A DNA stretch of 18,252 bases from Bifidobacterium breve (GTDB lineage Bacteria > Actinomycetota > Acidimicrobiia > Acidimicrobiales > Ilumatobacteraceae): contig CALPPJ020000002.1 of the NCBI GenBank assembly GCA_943325425.2, positions 1 through 18,252 of the forward strand, written 5' to 3'. The notes below the pieces were generated by a model. It was given only the letters and a program-made list of their open reading frames with translations. It was not told the origin of the DNA and made no database searches. Shown here one piece after another: positions 1 to 7,815 of the stretch. Each line of letters starts with the position of its first letter. Positions within the stretch are counted from its first letter, which is position 1. A program made the position numbers and the translations under genes.

Positions 1-22
1 CACAGTCGTTACGGCCTTCTAA
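1..22 (+). CDS. Possible 3' end of the gene upstream of gyrB
   Basis: One reading frame is open from the window edge to a TAA at 20-22, giving a C-terminal tail TVVTAF. In Actinobacteria the gene immediately before gyrB is usually recF or the DUF721/DciA-like gene, so this could be the last residues of that protein. Six codons cannot establish identity or even coding. The call rests only on position. Confidence 0.25.
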
Positions 23-42
23 AACCACCCACAGAGGAATAC

Positions 43-1995
43 GTGTCCAACAAAAGCACTACCACCACAGGCGATTACGGCGCCAAAGATATTCAAGTTC
101 TCGAAGGACTTGATCCGGTTCGCAAGCGACCCGGTATGTATATCGGCTCGACCGGTTTGGCGGGCCTTCACCACTTGATTTGGGAAGTCGTCGACAACGC
201 AGTTGACGAAGCAATGGCGGGCCACTGCACCACCATTGGGGTAACCCTGCTGGAGAACGGCGGTTGCCGCGTTGATGACAATGGTCGCGGTATTCCTGTT
301 GATCCATACCCATCAGGTCCACATAAAGGAAAGAGCGCAGCCGAAGTCGTTTTGACCGTCTTGCACGCTGGCGGAAAGTTCGGCGGTGAGGGTTACAAAG
401 TGTCTGGTGGCTTGCACGGCGTGGGTGTGTCAGTCGTGAACGCACTCTCAACCAAACTCAAACTTGAAATTGATCGTGGCGGCAAGCGTTACGAACTTGA
501 ATTCGAAGACGGCGGAAAACCCAAGGGCAAAATCGCCATTACTGGCGATACGCCCGCCCGTGGCCGCAAGAACGGTACGTCGGTGACCTTCTGGCCCGAT
601 CAGACCATCTTTGCTTCCGAAGGAACAGAGTTTGTGGCGCGCACAGTTCTTGAGCGCTTACAAACAATGGCCTTCTTGAATCGTGGTCTTGAAATTGTGT
701 TCAAAGACGAGCGCACCGGCAAGGCCCAAGATGTGACCTTCCAATACAAGGGTGGCATTGTCGACTTCGTGAAGCACCTGAACACTTCGAAGGAAGCTTT
801 GTTCAGCAAAGTTGCATACTACGAAGATGAAGATGAAGGCCAAATGCTCGACATCGCGATGCAGTGGAACACCGGATACCACGAAGGTATTCACGGCTAT
901 GCCAATGGCATCAGCACCATTGAGGGCGGTATGCATGTTGAAGGTTTCAAAACTGCCCTCACCAGTGTCATCAATAAGTACGCCAAGAATCGCGGCTTAC
1001 TTAAAGAAAAAGAAGACAACTTGTTGGGTGAAGATATCCGTGAAGGAATCACCGCGATCATCTCAGTGAAATTGGGCGAACCTCAATTTGAGGGTCAGAC
1101 CAAAGCCAAACTCGGCAACGTATCCATGCGTTCGTTTGTTCAGAAAGTAACGAACGAACGGTTGGCCGAATGGCTTGATGAAAACCCAACTGAAGCTAAC
1201 AAGATTGTCAAGAAGGCGCAAGCCGCGGCACAAGCACGCGTTGCTGCCAAGAACGCTCGAAATGCAGTGCGTCGTAAAACTGCGCTTGCTGGTGCTGGTA
1301 TGCCCGACAAACTGAAGGACTGCAGTAGTGGCAATCCATCAGAAAGCGAAATCTTTATCGTCGAAGGTGACTCTGCAGGCGGCACCGCACTTGATGCGCG
1401 CGACCCGCGTACACAAGCAATCTTGCCGATCCGCGGAAAGATTCTTAATGTTGAACGCGCGCGACTCGACAAGATGCTCAAGAACAATGAAGTCATCGCA
1501 CTCGTGACTGCAATTGGTGGTGGCGTTGGTGATGAATTCGATGCGGCGAAAGCTCGCTATCACAAAATCATCATCCTGGCCGACGCTGATGTGGACGGTA
1601 GCCACATTCGTACCTTGTTGTTGACGTTCTTCTTCCGGCAAATGCGCCCTCTTGTTGAGGCAGGGTTTGTGTACATCGCGCAACCACCGTTGTTCTCAAC
1701 TGAAGTTGGCAAGGTGAAGATCTATCTCAAGGACGACATCGCGAAGACGCGATTCCTTGAAGAACATCCCAATCACAAAAAAGAATTCCAGAGACTGAAG
1801 GGTCTCGGTGAAATGGACTGGGAAGAGTTGCGTTCAACGACCATGTTGGATGGAACGCGAACCTTGTTGCAAGTAACAGTTGATGAAGCGGCATTGGCCG
1901 ATGAAGTCATGGGCGTGCTCATGGGAGACGATGTTGAAAGTCGTAAGCACTTCATTCAGACCAACGCTAAAGACGTAAGGTTCCTCGATATCTGA
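43..1995 (+). CDS. gyrB: DNA gyrase subunit B
   Basis: This is the ATPase subunit of DNA gyrase. With GyrA it forms the A2B2 complex that introduces negative supercoils using ATP. The 650-residue product shows the full family architecture. An N-terminal GHKL ATPase carries the Asn motif (EVVDNAVDEA), DNGRGIPVD and the glycine-rich lid GGLHGVGVSVVNALS. The transducer follows, with the QTKAKLGN loop. The TOPRIM domain carries EGDSAGG (residues 441-447), PIRGKILNVE and the metal-binding DADVDGSH (D514, D516, D518). The tail ends KDVRFLDI, as is typical. Length is normal for the short actinobacterial type. The start is GTG at 43, with a GAGG-type ribosome binding site at about 34-37. The stop shares one base with the gyrA start (TGATG), so the two subunits are translationally coupled. 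Confidence 0.98.
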   Translation: MSNKSTTTTGDYGAKDIQVLEGLDPVRKRPGMYIGSTGLAGLHHLIWEVVDNAVDEAMAGHCTTIGVTLLENGGCRVDDNGRGIPVDPYPSGPHKGKSAAEVVLTVLHAGGKFGGEGYKVSGGLHGVGVSVVNALSTKLKLEIDRGGKRYELEFEDGGKPKGKIAITGDTPARGRKNGTSVTFWPDQTIFASEGTEFVARTVLERLQTMAFLNRGLEIVFKDERTGKAQDVTFQYKGGIVDFVKHLNTSKEALFSKVAYYEDEDEGQMLDIAMQWNTGYHEGIHGYANGISTIEGGMHVEGFKTALTSVINKYAKNRGLLKEKEDNLLGEDIREGITAIISVKLGEPQFEGQTKAKLGNVSMRSFVQKVTNERLAEWLDENPTEANKIVKKAQAAAQARVAAKNARNAVRRKTALAGAGMPDKLKDCSSGNPSESEIFIVEGDSAGGTALDARDPRTQAILPIRGKILNVERARLDKMLKNNEVIALVTAIGGGVGDEFDAAKARYHKIIILADADVDGSHIRTLLLTFFFRQMRPLVEAGFVYIAQPPLFSTEVGKVKIYLKDDIAKTRFLEEHPNHKKEFQRLKGLGEMDWEELRSTTMLDGTRTLLQVTVDEAALADEVMGVLMGDDVESRKHFIQTNAKDVRFLDI

Positions 1996-4475
1996 TGGCA
2001 AGCAAAAAAACTCCTCCATCCACACCCGACGAAGGCGCAACGCCCGACGAACCAAACATTCCTATTCAGCCAGTTTCGTTACAAGACGAAATGGAACGCT
2101 CATTCCTTGACTATGCAATGTCAGTCATCATGTCGCGCGCCCTTCCTGATGTGCGCGACGGATTAAAGCCAGTTCACCGCCGCATCATTTGGGACATGGA
2201 AGAGCAGGGATTCCGTCCCGATCGACCATTTGTGAAGTCAGCTCGCGTGAGCGGCGACACGATGGCCAAGTATCACCCGCATGGTGACAGCGCGATTTAC
2301 GACGCTCTAGTTCGTATGGCTCAGCCATTCTCATTGCGTCACCCTTTGATTGCGTTCCACGGAAACTACGGTTCACCAGACTTTGGCCCAGCCGCTAGTC
2401 GATACACCGAATGTCGCTTGCATCCATTAGCAATGCACCTGTTGGCCGACATTGACGAAAACACTGTCGACATGATTCCGACGTATGACGGTTCGCGCGA
2501 AGAACCCGTTGTGTTGCCGGCACGCTTCCCCAACTTGTTGGTGAACGGTGTGCAAGGAATTGCTGTTGGTATGGCGACCAATATTCCGCCACACAACTTG
2601 GGTGAAGTGATTGATGCCTGTATCCACTTGCTCATGAACCCGGCCGCAACCACAGAAGACCTCATGGCATTTGTCAAGGGTCCCGACTTCCCAACTGGCG
2701 GCGCGATTCTTGGTCGTTCCGGAATCATGGATGCGTACCGCACCGGTCGCGGCAGCATCAAGATGCGCGCTACTGCTTCGATTGAAGAAACGAAGCGTGG
2801 CGGCATGCAGATTGTTGTCACCGAGTTGCCGTATCAAACCAGCTGTTCGGCAATTGCCGGTCGAATTCAAGAACTCGTCGACAACGGCGAACTTGATGGC
2901 ATCGCCGATGTCAATGACGGATCATCGGGTGGCAAGACGTATCTCACCATTCAGTTGAAGCGTGATGCCAACGCCAACGTTGTGCTCAACAACTTGTTTA
3001 AGCAGACACAATTGCAAACAAGCTTCGGCGTCAACATGGTGGCATTGGTCGATGGCGTTCCGCGCCAACTCAACTTGGCCGATGCACTCAACGGATACAT
3101 CCGTCACCAGATCGAAGTATTGACTCGTCGTACCGAATTCCGTCTCGACAAAGCCGAACGTCGTTTGCACCTTCTCGAAGGTCGAATGAAGGCGCTCAAC
3201 GTCATTGATCAGATCATCAAGTTGATTCGTGAAAGTGATGATGCAGGCGCGGCTAAAGCAGCGTTGATGGTTGCTCCATACGAGTTCACTGAAGTCCAGG
3301 CCATTGACATCCTTGACATGCAATTGCGCCAACTGACGCGTTTGTCACGAATTGACCTTGAAGCCGAGATGGGTCAACTCAATGAACGCATCGCCGAATT
3401 GAAATCAATTTTGGCTGATGACGCCAAATTGCGTGGCGTGATTTCCGAAGAGATGTTGGCTATCAAGGAAGAGCACGCAACACCACGCGTGTGCCCCATC
3501 ACTTTTGACTCTGGTGAAATGAGCATCGAAGATCTCGTTGATGATACCGAACTTGTGGTCGTGATGACCGAGGCTCAGTACATCAAGACCGTTTTGGCTT
3601 CGAACTTCAAGAGCCAAGGCCGCGGCGGAAAGGGTGTCACTGGCGCCAAGCTCAAGACCGATGACATCGTGAAGCACGTCATCTTTACAGGAGCGCATGC
3701 GTACTTGCTGTTCTTCTCAAACAGGGGACGGGTCTATCGATTGCGAGCGCACGAACTACCCGAGCGTGAACGCGCCACGAAGGGCGTTCCGATTGTCAAC
3801 CTGTTGCCGTTGCAGATGGGTGAAACCATCGAAGCAATTATTGACACCCGTAACTTTGATGCCGAACGGTTCCTCTTCTTCGCAACCCGCGATGGTGTTG
3901 TGAAGAAGACCGCGTTCAACGAATACGACAACGGTCGTCGCGACGGTTTGATTGCGTTGAACCTGCGTGACAATGACGAACTCGTTCGGGTGATCGAAAC
4001 TAGTGGCTCAGACGACATCTTCATGGTGAGCAAGTCAGGTATGACGATTCGCTTCTCGGAAGACGAAGTTCGCCCAATGGGTCGAGCTGCTGCTGGTGTG
4101 CGAGGAATGAAATTGCGTCCAGGCGACAAGGTCGTCAGCGTTGACGTTGCTCGTGATGATGCGGCGATCTTGATGGTGACTGAAGCTGGCTATGGCAAGC
4201 GCACGCAACTTGACAAGTTCCGCAGTCAAACCCGTGGTGGCATTGGAGTGCGCGGAATTCAGATTGGTGAAAAGAAGGGAGCGGTCGTTGCAGCATTTAT
4301 GGCCGGCCTCGACGACGAAATTGTGGCAGTGACCTCTGGTGGCTCCACCATTCGCACAGACGTGCGCAACATCTCGTCACAAGGTCGCACCGCGACTGGT
4401 GTGCGAGTCATGACGGTTGAACCGGGTCAAGCGGTGACGTCAGTTGCGTTAATTCTTTCCACCGACGACGAGTGA
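1995..4475 (+). CDS. gyrA: DNA gyrase subunit A
   Basis: This is the DNA breakage-rejoining subunit of gyrase. The catalytic tyrosine is Y137 in AASRYTE. The quinolone-resistance region reads HGDSAIYDALVRMAQ. Ser99 corresponds to E. coli S83 and Asp103 to D87, so the usual resistance substitutions are absent. A winged-helix/tower region, a coiled-coil and a six-bladed C-terminal beta-pinwheel follow. The pinwheel carries a GyrA-box QGRGGKG at residues 541-547, which marks gyrase rather than topoisomerase IV. The length of 826 aa is usual. The extreme N-terminus (about residues 1-25) is a Pro/Thr/Asp-rich extension of low complexity. The ATG at 1995 overlaps the gyrB stop by one base, and the gyrA stop overlaps the next gene by four bases, so at least three genes are read as one operon. 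Confidence 0.98.
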   Translation: MASKKTPPSTPDEGATPDEPNIPIQPVSLQDEMERSFLDYAMSVIMSRALPDVRDGLKPVHRRIIWDMEEQGFRPDRPFVKSARVSGDTMAKYHPHGDSAIYDALVRMAQPFSLRHPLIAFHGNYGSPDFGPAASRYTECRLHPLAMHLLADIDENTVDMIPTYDGSREEPVVLPARFPNLLVNGVQGIAVGMATNIPPHNLGEVIDACIHLLMNPAATTEDLMAFVKGPDFPTGGAILGRSGIMDAYRTGRGSIKMRATASIEETKRGGMQIVVTELPYQTSCSAIAGRIQELVDNGELDGIADVNDGSSGGKTYLTIQLKRDANANVVLNNLFKQTQLQTSFGVNMVALVDGVPRQLNLADALNGYIRHQIEVLTRRTEFRLDKAERRLHLLEGRMKALNVIDQIIKLIRESDDAGAAKAALMVAPYEFTEVQAIDILDMQLRQLTRLSRIDLEAEMGQLNERIAELKSILADDAKLRGVISEEMLAIKEEHATPRVCPITFDSGEMSIEDLVDDTELVVVMTEAQYIKTVLASNFKSQGRGGKGVTGAKLKTDDIVKHVIFTGAHAYLLFFSNRGRVYRLRAHELPERERATKGVPIVNLLPLQMGETIEAIIDTRNFDAERFLFFATRDGVVKKTAFNEYDNGRRDGLIALNLRDNDELVRVIETSGSDDIFMVSKSGMTIRFSEDEVRPMGRAAAGVRGMKLRPGDKVVSVDVARDDAAILMVTEAGYGKRTQLDKFRSQTRGGIGVRGIQIGEKKGAVVAAFMAGLDDEIVAVTSGGSTIRTDVRNISSQGRTATGVRVMTVEPGQAVTSVALILSTDDE

Positions 4476-4792
4476 GGCAATCAGCCGATCGAGGCAACGC
4501 CAGCATCCTCATGATGGGGGTGCTGGCATTGTCATTTTCGTGGACTCTTGCGTTGGTGACGGTTCAACAAAATCTGACGGCCTCATTATCGGCGCAAACA
4601 GTCGCTGATGCAGTGGTCTTGGCCGCTCTTGAAGACGGCGAAACTACCGCTCGTCAACTTGTCGAACTCAACGAAGCGCAGTTGATCTCGTTGACTTTTT
4701 ACAACGCAGGTGGTCAGGGCGGCGAGACAGCCGTGGCGGTGATTGAAATTGATGGTGTGCAAGCTCAGGCAACGGCCAGTAGCGCACCTTGA
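4472..4792 (+). CDS. TadE/TadG-like (Rv3654c-type) small membrane-anchored protein
   Basis: The 106-residue protein has a short polar N-terminus with the motif DRGNASIL, one hydrophobic helix (about residues 12-30), then SAQTVADAVVLAALEDG and a small soluble tail. This matches the actinobacterial 'helicase/secretion neighbourhood' TadE-like family, whose members begin DRGSAS-L and carry an A-D-x-A-A-L-A-A segment. Those proteins belong to the Tad/Flp pilus-type secretion machinery, where TadE/TadG act as pseudopilins or minor pilins. The GTG start at 4472 overlaps the gyrA stop (GTGA), implying translational coupling with gyrase. This is an odd place for a Tad component, because no tadA/B/C genes are visible nearby. 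The family call is by motif recognition only. Confidence 0.7.
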   Translation: MRQSADRGNASILMMGVLALSFSWTLALVTVQQNLTASLSAQTVADAVVLAALEDGETTARQLVELNEAQLISLTFYNAGGQGGETAVAVIEIDGVQAQATASSAP

Positions 4793-4824
4793 CATTTTCA
4801 AAGCGACACAAAGTCAGGGGATGA

Positions 4825-5484
4825 GTGCTCTACGCTGACACTGTGGCCGAATCTAACGACCCATTTTTTATTGTGCCCGCGGTGGTCCCTGACGATGAGC
4901 CAGTGACCCGTTCAAACACGGACTCACAACCGCGCACCGAAGCACTCCCGACGCAATCAATTCGGACAACAACTCGACCCCAACCACTAGCAGCACCAGT
5001 GGTGGACGAGGACGAACCAACGAATAACGATCCGATACGGCGAAGTGTGTCCTTTGAACGACCAGCGGTGCGGCGAACGACGCGAATCCTGCGCCATATC
5101 GACCCGTGGAGCGTCTTTCGGGTGACCCTGGTCTTCCATTTTGTTCTGTATCTCAGCTTGCTGTTAACCGGTGTGCTGTTGTGGAATGTTGCCAACGCAA
5201 CTGGAACCGTCGACAACGTTGAGCGGTTTATGGAAAGTTTCGGTTGGGACACCTTTGAGTTCAAGGGCGGTGAACTTTTCCATCAGGCTTGGGTTTTGGG
5301 ATTATTTGCCGTCGTTGGTATGACGGGACTCGCGATTTTGGCCGTGACGACCTTCAATTTGATCACCGATCTGATGGGGGGCATCCGTGTGACGATCCTC
5401 GAAGGCAAGCCAGAGGCGAAAAAGTCCCCAAAACCGGTCAAGCGAGCCCAACAATCTCGAACATCTCGGGTTGATCGTCGCTAA
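4825..5484 (+). CDS. DUF3566 transmembrane protein of the gyrase locus
   Basis: The 219-residue protein has a long Pro/Thr/Asp-rich, probably disordered cytoplasmic N-terminus (about residues 1-85). The DUF3566 core then carries HIDPWSVFRVTLVFHFVLY, a first membrane helix (about 100-127), a short exposed loop with FxxxFGWDTFEFKG, and a second helix (about 150-175) ending in NLITDLMGGIRVTI. The paired motifs IDPWSV and N-x2-D-x2-GG-x-x-V-T are the family signature. DUF3566 genes sit next to gyrA in most Actinobacteria, where they are studied in connection with cell envelope or division, but the molecular role is unsettled. The GTG at 4825 follows a GGGG run at 4817-4820. An in-frame GTG at 4843 (MAESNDPFF) is an alternative start. 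Confidence 0.88.
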   Translation: MLYADTVAESNDPFFIVPAVVPDDEPVTRSNTDSQPRTEALPTQSIRTTTRPQPLAAPVVDEDEPTNNDPIRRSVSFERPAVRRTTRILRHIDPWSVFRVTLVFHFVLYLSLLLTGVLLWNVANATGTVDNVERFMESFGWDTFEFKGGELFHQAWVLGLFAVVGMTGLAILAVTTFNLITDLMGGIRVTILEGKPEAKKSPKPVKRAQQSRTSRVDRR

Positions 5485-5487
5485 CGG

Positions 5488-5517
5488 TTGAGAGCAGGCC
5501 TATCTCGCCGATAGGGT
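5488..5517 (+). promoter_or_regulatory. Putative promoter of tRNA-Ile
   Basis: TTGAGA at 5488-5493 and TAGGGT at 5512-5517 are separated by 18 bases. They resemble the TTGACA / TAnnnT elements of vegetative actinobacterial promoters. A start about 7 bases after the second hexamer would lie near 5524, about 17 bases before the mature tRNA. The second hexamer also forms the right arm of a 6-bp inverted repeat (CCTATC 5499-5504 / GATAGG 5510-5515), which could alternatively be a weak end-of-operon hairpin after the DUF3566 gene. Confidence 0.45.
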
Positions 5518-5540
5518 TCTGACACTGCAGTAACCCTGCG

Positions 5541-5614
5541 GGGGCTATAGCTCAGTCGGTTAGAGCGCATCCCTGATAAGGATGAGGTCACAAGTTCGAT
5601 TCTTGTTAGCCCCA
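5541..5614 (+). tRNA. tRNA-Ile (anticodon GAT)
   Basis: A complete cloverleaf can be folded. The acceptor stem GGGGCTA pairs with TAGCCCC, with discriminator A at 5614. The D arm is GCTC/GAGC, the anticodon stem CATCC/GGATG has loop CTGATAA (anticodon GAT), and the T arm ACAAG/CTTGT has loop TTCGATT. The length is 74 nt. CCA is not encoded, since the discriminator is followed by CGG. A tRNA-Ile directly after gyrA and a DUF3566 gene is the standard actinobacterial arrangement, although tRNA-Ala, often its direct neighbour, lies about 7.8 kb away here. Confidence 0.97.
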
Positions 5615-5622
5615 CGGTGAAA

Positions 5623-5751
5623 ATGCTGAGACGAGCCATTGCGGCACTTTCTCTTGCCTGTCTCTTTGCGGCTGGGCTACGACTTCGCGGTCGTGGAGGG
5701 ACCCCGCCTGAACGCGGTGGCTGGCGCGAGTTAACTCGACCGCCTTCGTGA
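5623..5751 (+). CDS. Small hydrophobic peptide of 42 aa (DLW-39-like position)
   Basis: An ATG at 5623 opens a 42-codon frame ending in TGA at 5749-5751. It starts only 9 nt after the mature 3' end of tRNA-Ile. The product begins MLRRAIAALSLACLFAAGLRL, one positively flanked membrane helix, and then has an Arg/Gly/Pro-rich tail with GGWRELTRPPS. Many Actinobacteria have a tiny DLW-39-family gene of this shape (one helix plus a short W-containing tail) after the gyrA-linked tRNAs. The tail here is only loosely similar. Support for coding is its 4-nt overlap (GTGA) with the GTG at 5748 of the next gene, and a GGTGA sequence just upstream at 5616-5620. If real, it would be transcribed with the tRNA and released by tRNA processing. 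Confidence 0.5.
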   Translation: MLRRAIAALSLACLFAAGLRLRGRGGTPPERGGWRELTRPPS

Positions 5752-6755
5752 CTGGAAATCTGATGTCCCCATCTGCGTCGGTAGCAATTATTGGTGTTGG
5801 TGTTGTTGGTGCTCGGGTGGCACGGCAATTGACCTCGAGCGGAATTTCGGTCCTGGTACACGATGAGCGTGCGAGTGCCCAGCATTCTTTGGCGCTATCT
5901 CTACGGGCAAACGAATTGAGTGATCTCACGAAACTTGATCCGACGACAACACCGGTCGTAGTGGTGGCAACGTCTAGTGGGCAGGCTCCGCTTGTCAAGA
6001 TCTTGTTAGAACTTGGCCATCACGTGGTGTGTACGAGCGATGACGTTGAAGACACGCGTGAGTTGCTGGAACTTGATGAGGTCGCACGTTACGAAAAACG
6101 AGCTCTTGTTGTTGGTGCTACTGCATGTCCTGGGCTGAGCGGTTTACTCGTCGCAGAATTAGCACCACGGGTTGACACCATCGACGAAATTCATGTGGCT
6201 TTCCACGGAACCGGTGGACCTGGTTGCGCTCGACAGCATCATCGTGCGCTTGCAGGAGATGCAGTGGGTTGGCATGACGGTGAATGGATCGATCGTCCTG
6301 GTGGAAGCGGACGCGAATTGTTGTGGTTCCCCGAACCGTTAGGCGGCAAAGATTGTTATCGCGCCGAACTTCCTGAACCAGTTTTGTTGCATCGGGCATT
6401 TCCAGAGGTAAAGCGCATTAGTGCACGGATGTCAGCGACGCGTCGAGATCGTTTAACGGCCCGACTTCCCATGATGTCTCCACCGCACGCTGAAGGTGGC
6501 GTAGGTGGAGTGAGAGTTGAAATTCGGGGGTCGCTGAATGGTGAACGTTGCACCGAAGTTGCGGGCGTAGCAGAGCGAACCGGAATTATCGCTGGTGCAG
6601 TGGCCGCATCAGCAGCGATGGCAGTGGCACGTCTGAATGAAACTGTTTCCGGCGTCATCACTCTCGGTGATGGTCAACTGAATGATCGTGCACTGCTTGA
6701 TGATGTCATCCGGCGAGGTATCACAGTTTTCGAATACATCGGTTCGGGAGCATAA
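5748..6755 (+). CDS. NAD(P)-binding saccharopine-dehydrogenase-like protein
   Basis: The N-terminus VAIIGVGVVGARVARQL is a Rossmann dinucleotide-binding fold with the GxGxxG pattern at residues 16-21. It is followed by VVVVATSSGQAPLVKILLELGHHVVCTSDDVE. That layout, a coenzyme domain whose next strands read 'pvVvvA..' and 'G.hVV.ts', is shared by saccharopine dehydrogenase-related and homoserine-dehydrogenase-like proteins. The middle section (CPGLSGLLVAELA... FHGTGGPGCARQHHRAL) would be the catalytic domain. Substrate is unknown. I would not call it lysine biosynthesis, because nothing else from that pathway is present. The start is uncertain between GTG 5748, which overlaps the small ORF before it, and ATG 5763 with GGA upstream. 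A Fur-type regulator gene follows after 7 nt in the same direction, so the two are probably co-transcribed. Confidence 0.7.
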   Translation: MTGNLMSPSASVAIIGVGVVGARVARQLTSSGISVLVHDERASAQHSLALSLRANELSDLTKLDPTTTPVVVVATSSGQAPLVKILLELGHHVVCTSDDVEDTRELLELDEVARYEKRALVVGATACPGLSGLLVAELAPRVDTIDEIHVAFHGTGGPGCARQHHRALAGDAVGWHDGEWIDRPGGSGRELLWFPEPLGGKDCYRAELPEPVLLHRAFPEVKRISARMSATRRDRLTARLPMMSPPHAEGGVGGVRVEIRGSLNGERCTEVAGVAERTGIIAGAVAASAAMAVARLNETVSGVITLGDGQLNDRALLDDVIRRGITVFEYIGSGA

Positions 6756-6762
6756 GTGGATC

Positions 6763-7200
6763 ATGGCGAGTAACGACATTCATGAAATAGCTGAAAAGAA
6801 ACTGGCTTCAATTCAGCAGCGTTATTCATCTCGCCGTCGTCGTTTAGTTGAAACACTTGAACGCGCTGACCATCCTTTAATTGCCACCGACATTGTCGCT
6901 ATAGATGATGATCTTCCGCAAAGCAGTGTGTATCGAAATCTTGCTGTACTTGAGTCCGCTGGCGTGGTGGTCAAAGTACTGACGAATGGTGACCGTGCGG
7001 CCTTTGAGTTGGCGGAAGAACTCAAAGGTCATCATCATCATTTGGTGTGCGTGCAGTGTGGCCTTGTTTTAGATATTGATGTGCCCAATGAAGTAGAGGA
7101 ATTACTTGATTCGGGACTTGCTGGAGTTGTTGCAGCGGCAGGCTTCAGTTTGGTTGGCCACCGACTTGATCTCATGGGTCGCTGTCGAGACTGCCAATAA
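6763..7200 (+). CDS. Fur-family metal-responsive transcriptional repressor
   Basis: The 145-residue protein has a winged-helix DNA-binding half, with LPQSSVYRNLAVLESAGVV as recognition helix and wing. The C-terminal dimerisation half carries the metal sites: GHHHHLVCVQCG (H90-H93, C96, C99), GHRLDLMGRC with H133, and CRDC (C141, C144). The two CxxC pairs form the structural zinc site seen in Fur, Zur and PerR. Sequence reading cannot decide whether it senses iron, zinc or peroxide. The frame stays open upstream to 6682, but that part lies inside the previous gene. ATG 6763, 7 nt after that gene's stop with GTGGA just before it, gives the normal family length. No Fur-box-like operator was recognised in the window. 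Confidence 0.9.
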   Translation: MASNDIHEIAEKKLASIQQRYSSRRRRLVETLERADHPLIATDIVAIDDDLPQSSVYRNLAVLESAGVVVKVLTNGDRAAFELAEELKGHHHHLVCVQCGLVLDIDVPNEVEELLDSGLAGVVAAAGFSLVGHRLDLMGRCRDCQ

Positions 7201-7214
7201 ACGTCACGGAACCG

Positions 7215-7742
7215 TCAGCGACTTTCGATGCGCTCAATGCGCGACGAAAGACTTTCAACAACATCAGCCAAACGTGTCAGCGCTGCCGTGATTTCTTCAG
7301 CATCTAGGTGATCACGAAGATCTTGTGTTGTCACCATGTCAGTCAATGAAACTCGAACACTAGCTATTTCTCGGGCCAGGAATTCGGTATCGGCTTGGGT
7401 ACGTTCGGCAACTCGTCGATCAACTTCGGCTTGAGTGCGGTCGCGGCCCTCTTGGCGGTTTTGCGCCAACAAAATGAGTGGTGCTGCGTACGAAGCTTGC
7501 AATGAAAGAACCAGGGTCAGCAAAACGAGCCCACGATCCCAGGGGTCGAACTGCCATGATTCAGGTAGCACGAAGTTGTAAATGATCCAAGCAATGATCA
7601 GAAATGATTGCCACACCAAAAATCTTGCAGTTCCCAGCGTGCGGGCAATGGATTCAGAGAACTGACCGAATGCATCGTTGTCGTAGTGAACACCAAGTCG
7701 GCGTCGCTGACGAGGAACAGCCAAGTCTTCTTTACGCTTCAT
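7215..7742 (-). CDS. DUF1003 membrane protein
   Basis: The 175-residue protein has a basic N-terminus, two membrane helices (about residues 40-59 and 71-93) around the signature ESWQFDPWDRG, and then SLQASYAAPLILLAQNRQ. A long charged C-terminal part (about 95-175) is predicted to be coiled-coil. FDPxD followed by L-Q-A-x-x-A-P-x-I-L-x-x-Q-N-R is diagnostic of DUF1003, a family of unknown biochemical role. It often sits beside MgtE-like CBS proteins, as here (73 nt downstream on the same strand), which suggests a shared divalent-cation-related function. ATG 7742 is chosen because AGAAAGGAG lies 5 nt before it. A TTG further upstream at 7763 would place the Shine-Dalgarno inside the gene. Confidence 0.9.
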   Translation of the reverse strand: MKRKEDLAVPRQRRRLGVHYDNDAFGQFSESIARTLGTARFLVWQSFLIIAWIIYNFVLPESWQFDPWDRGLVLLTLVLSLQASYAAPLILLAQNRQEGRDRTQAEVDRRVAERTQADTEFLAREIASVRVSLTDMVTTQDLRDHLDAEEITAALTRLADVVESLSSRIERIESR

Positions 7743-7815
7743 GGCGACTCCTTTCTGGGACAACGACTTACGGTGGGTGATTCATGTGGGCTTTAGTATG
7801 CCTGCGAAGATCGCA

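Noticed and set aside
2366..2870. Long minus-strand frames inside gyrA
   Set aside because: They are antisense to a fully conserved gyrase subunit and show no family features. The same applies to the other antisense frames in gyrB and gyrA.
5499..5515. CCTATC/GATAGG hairpin as a terminator of the gyrase operon
   Set aside because: The 6-bp stem is short and lacks a U-tract. The right arm is better explained as part of the tRNA promoter -10 element. It remains possible but weak.
6682..6762. Upstream extension of the Fur-family gene
   Set aside because: This part lies within the preceding gene and adds residues not seen in Fur proteins. ATG 6763 gives the usual length.
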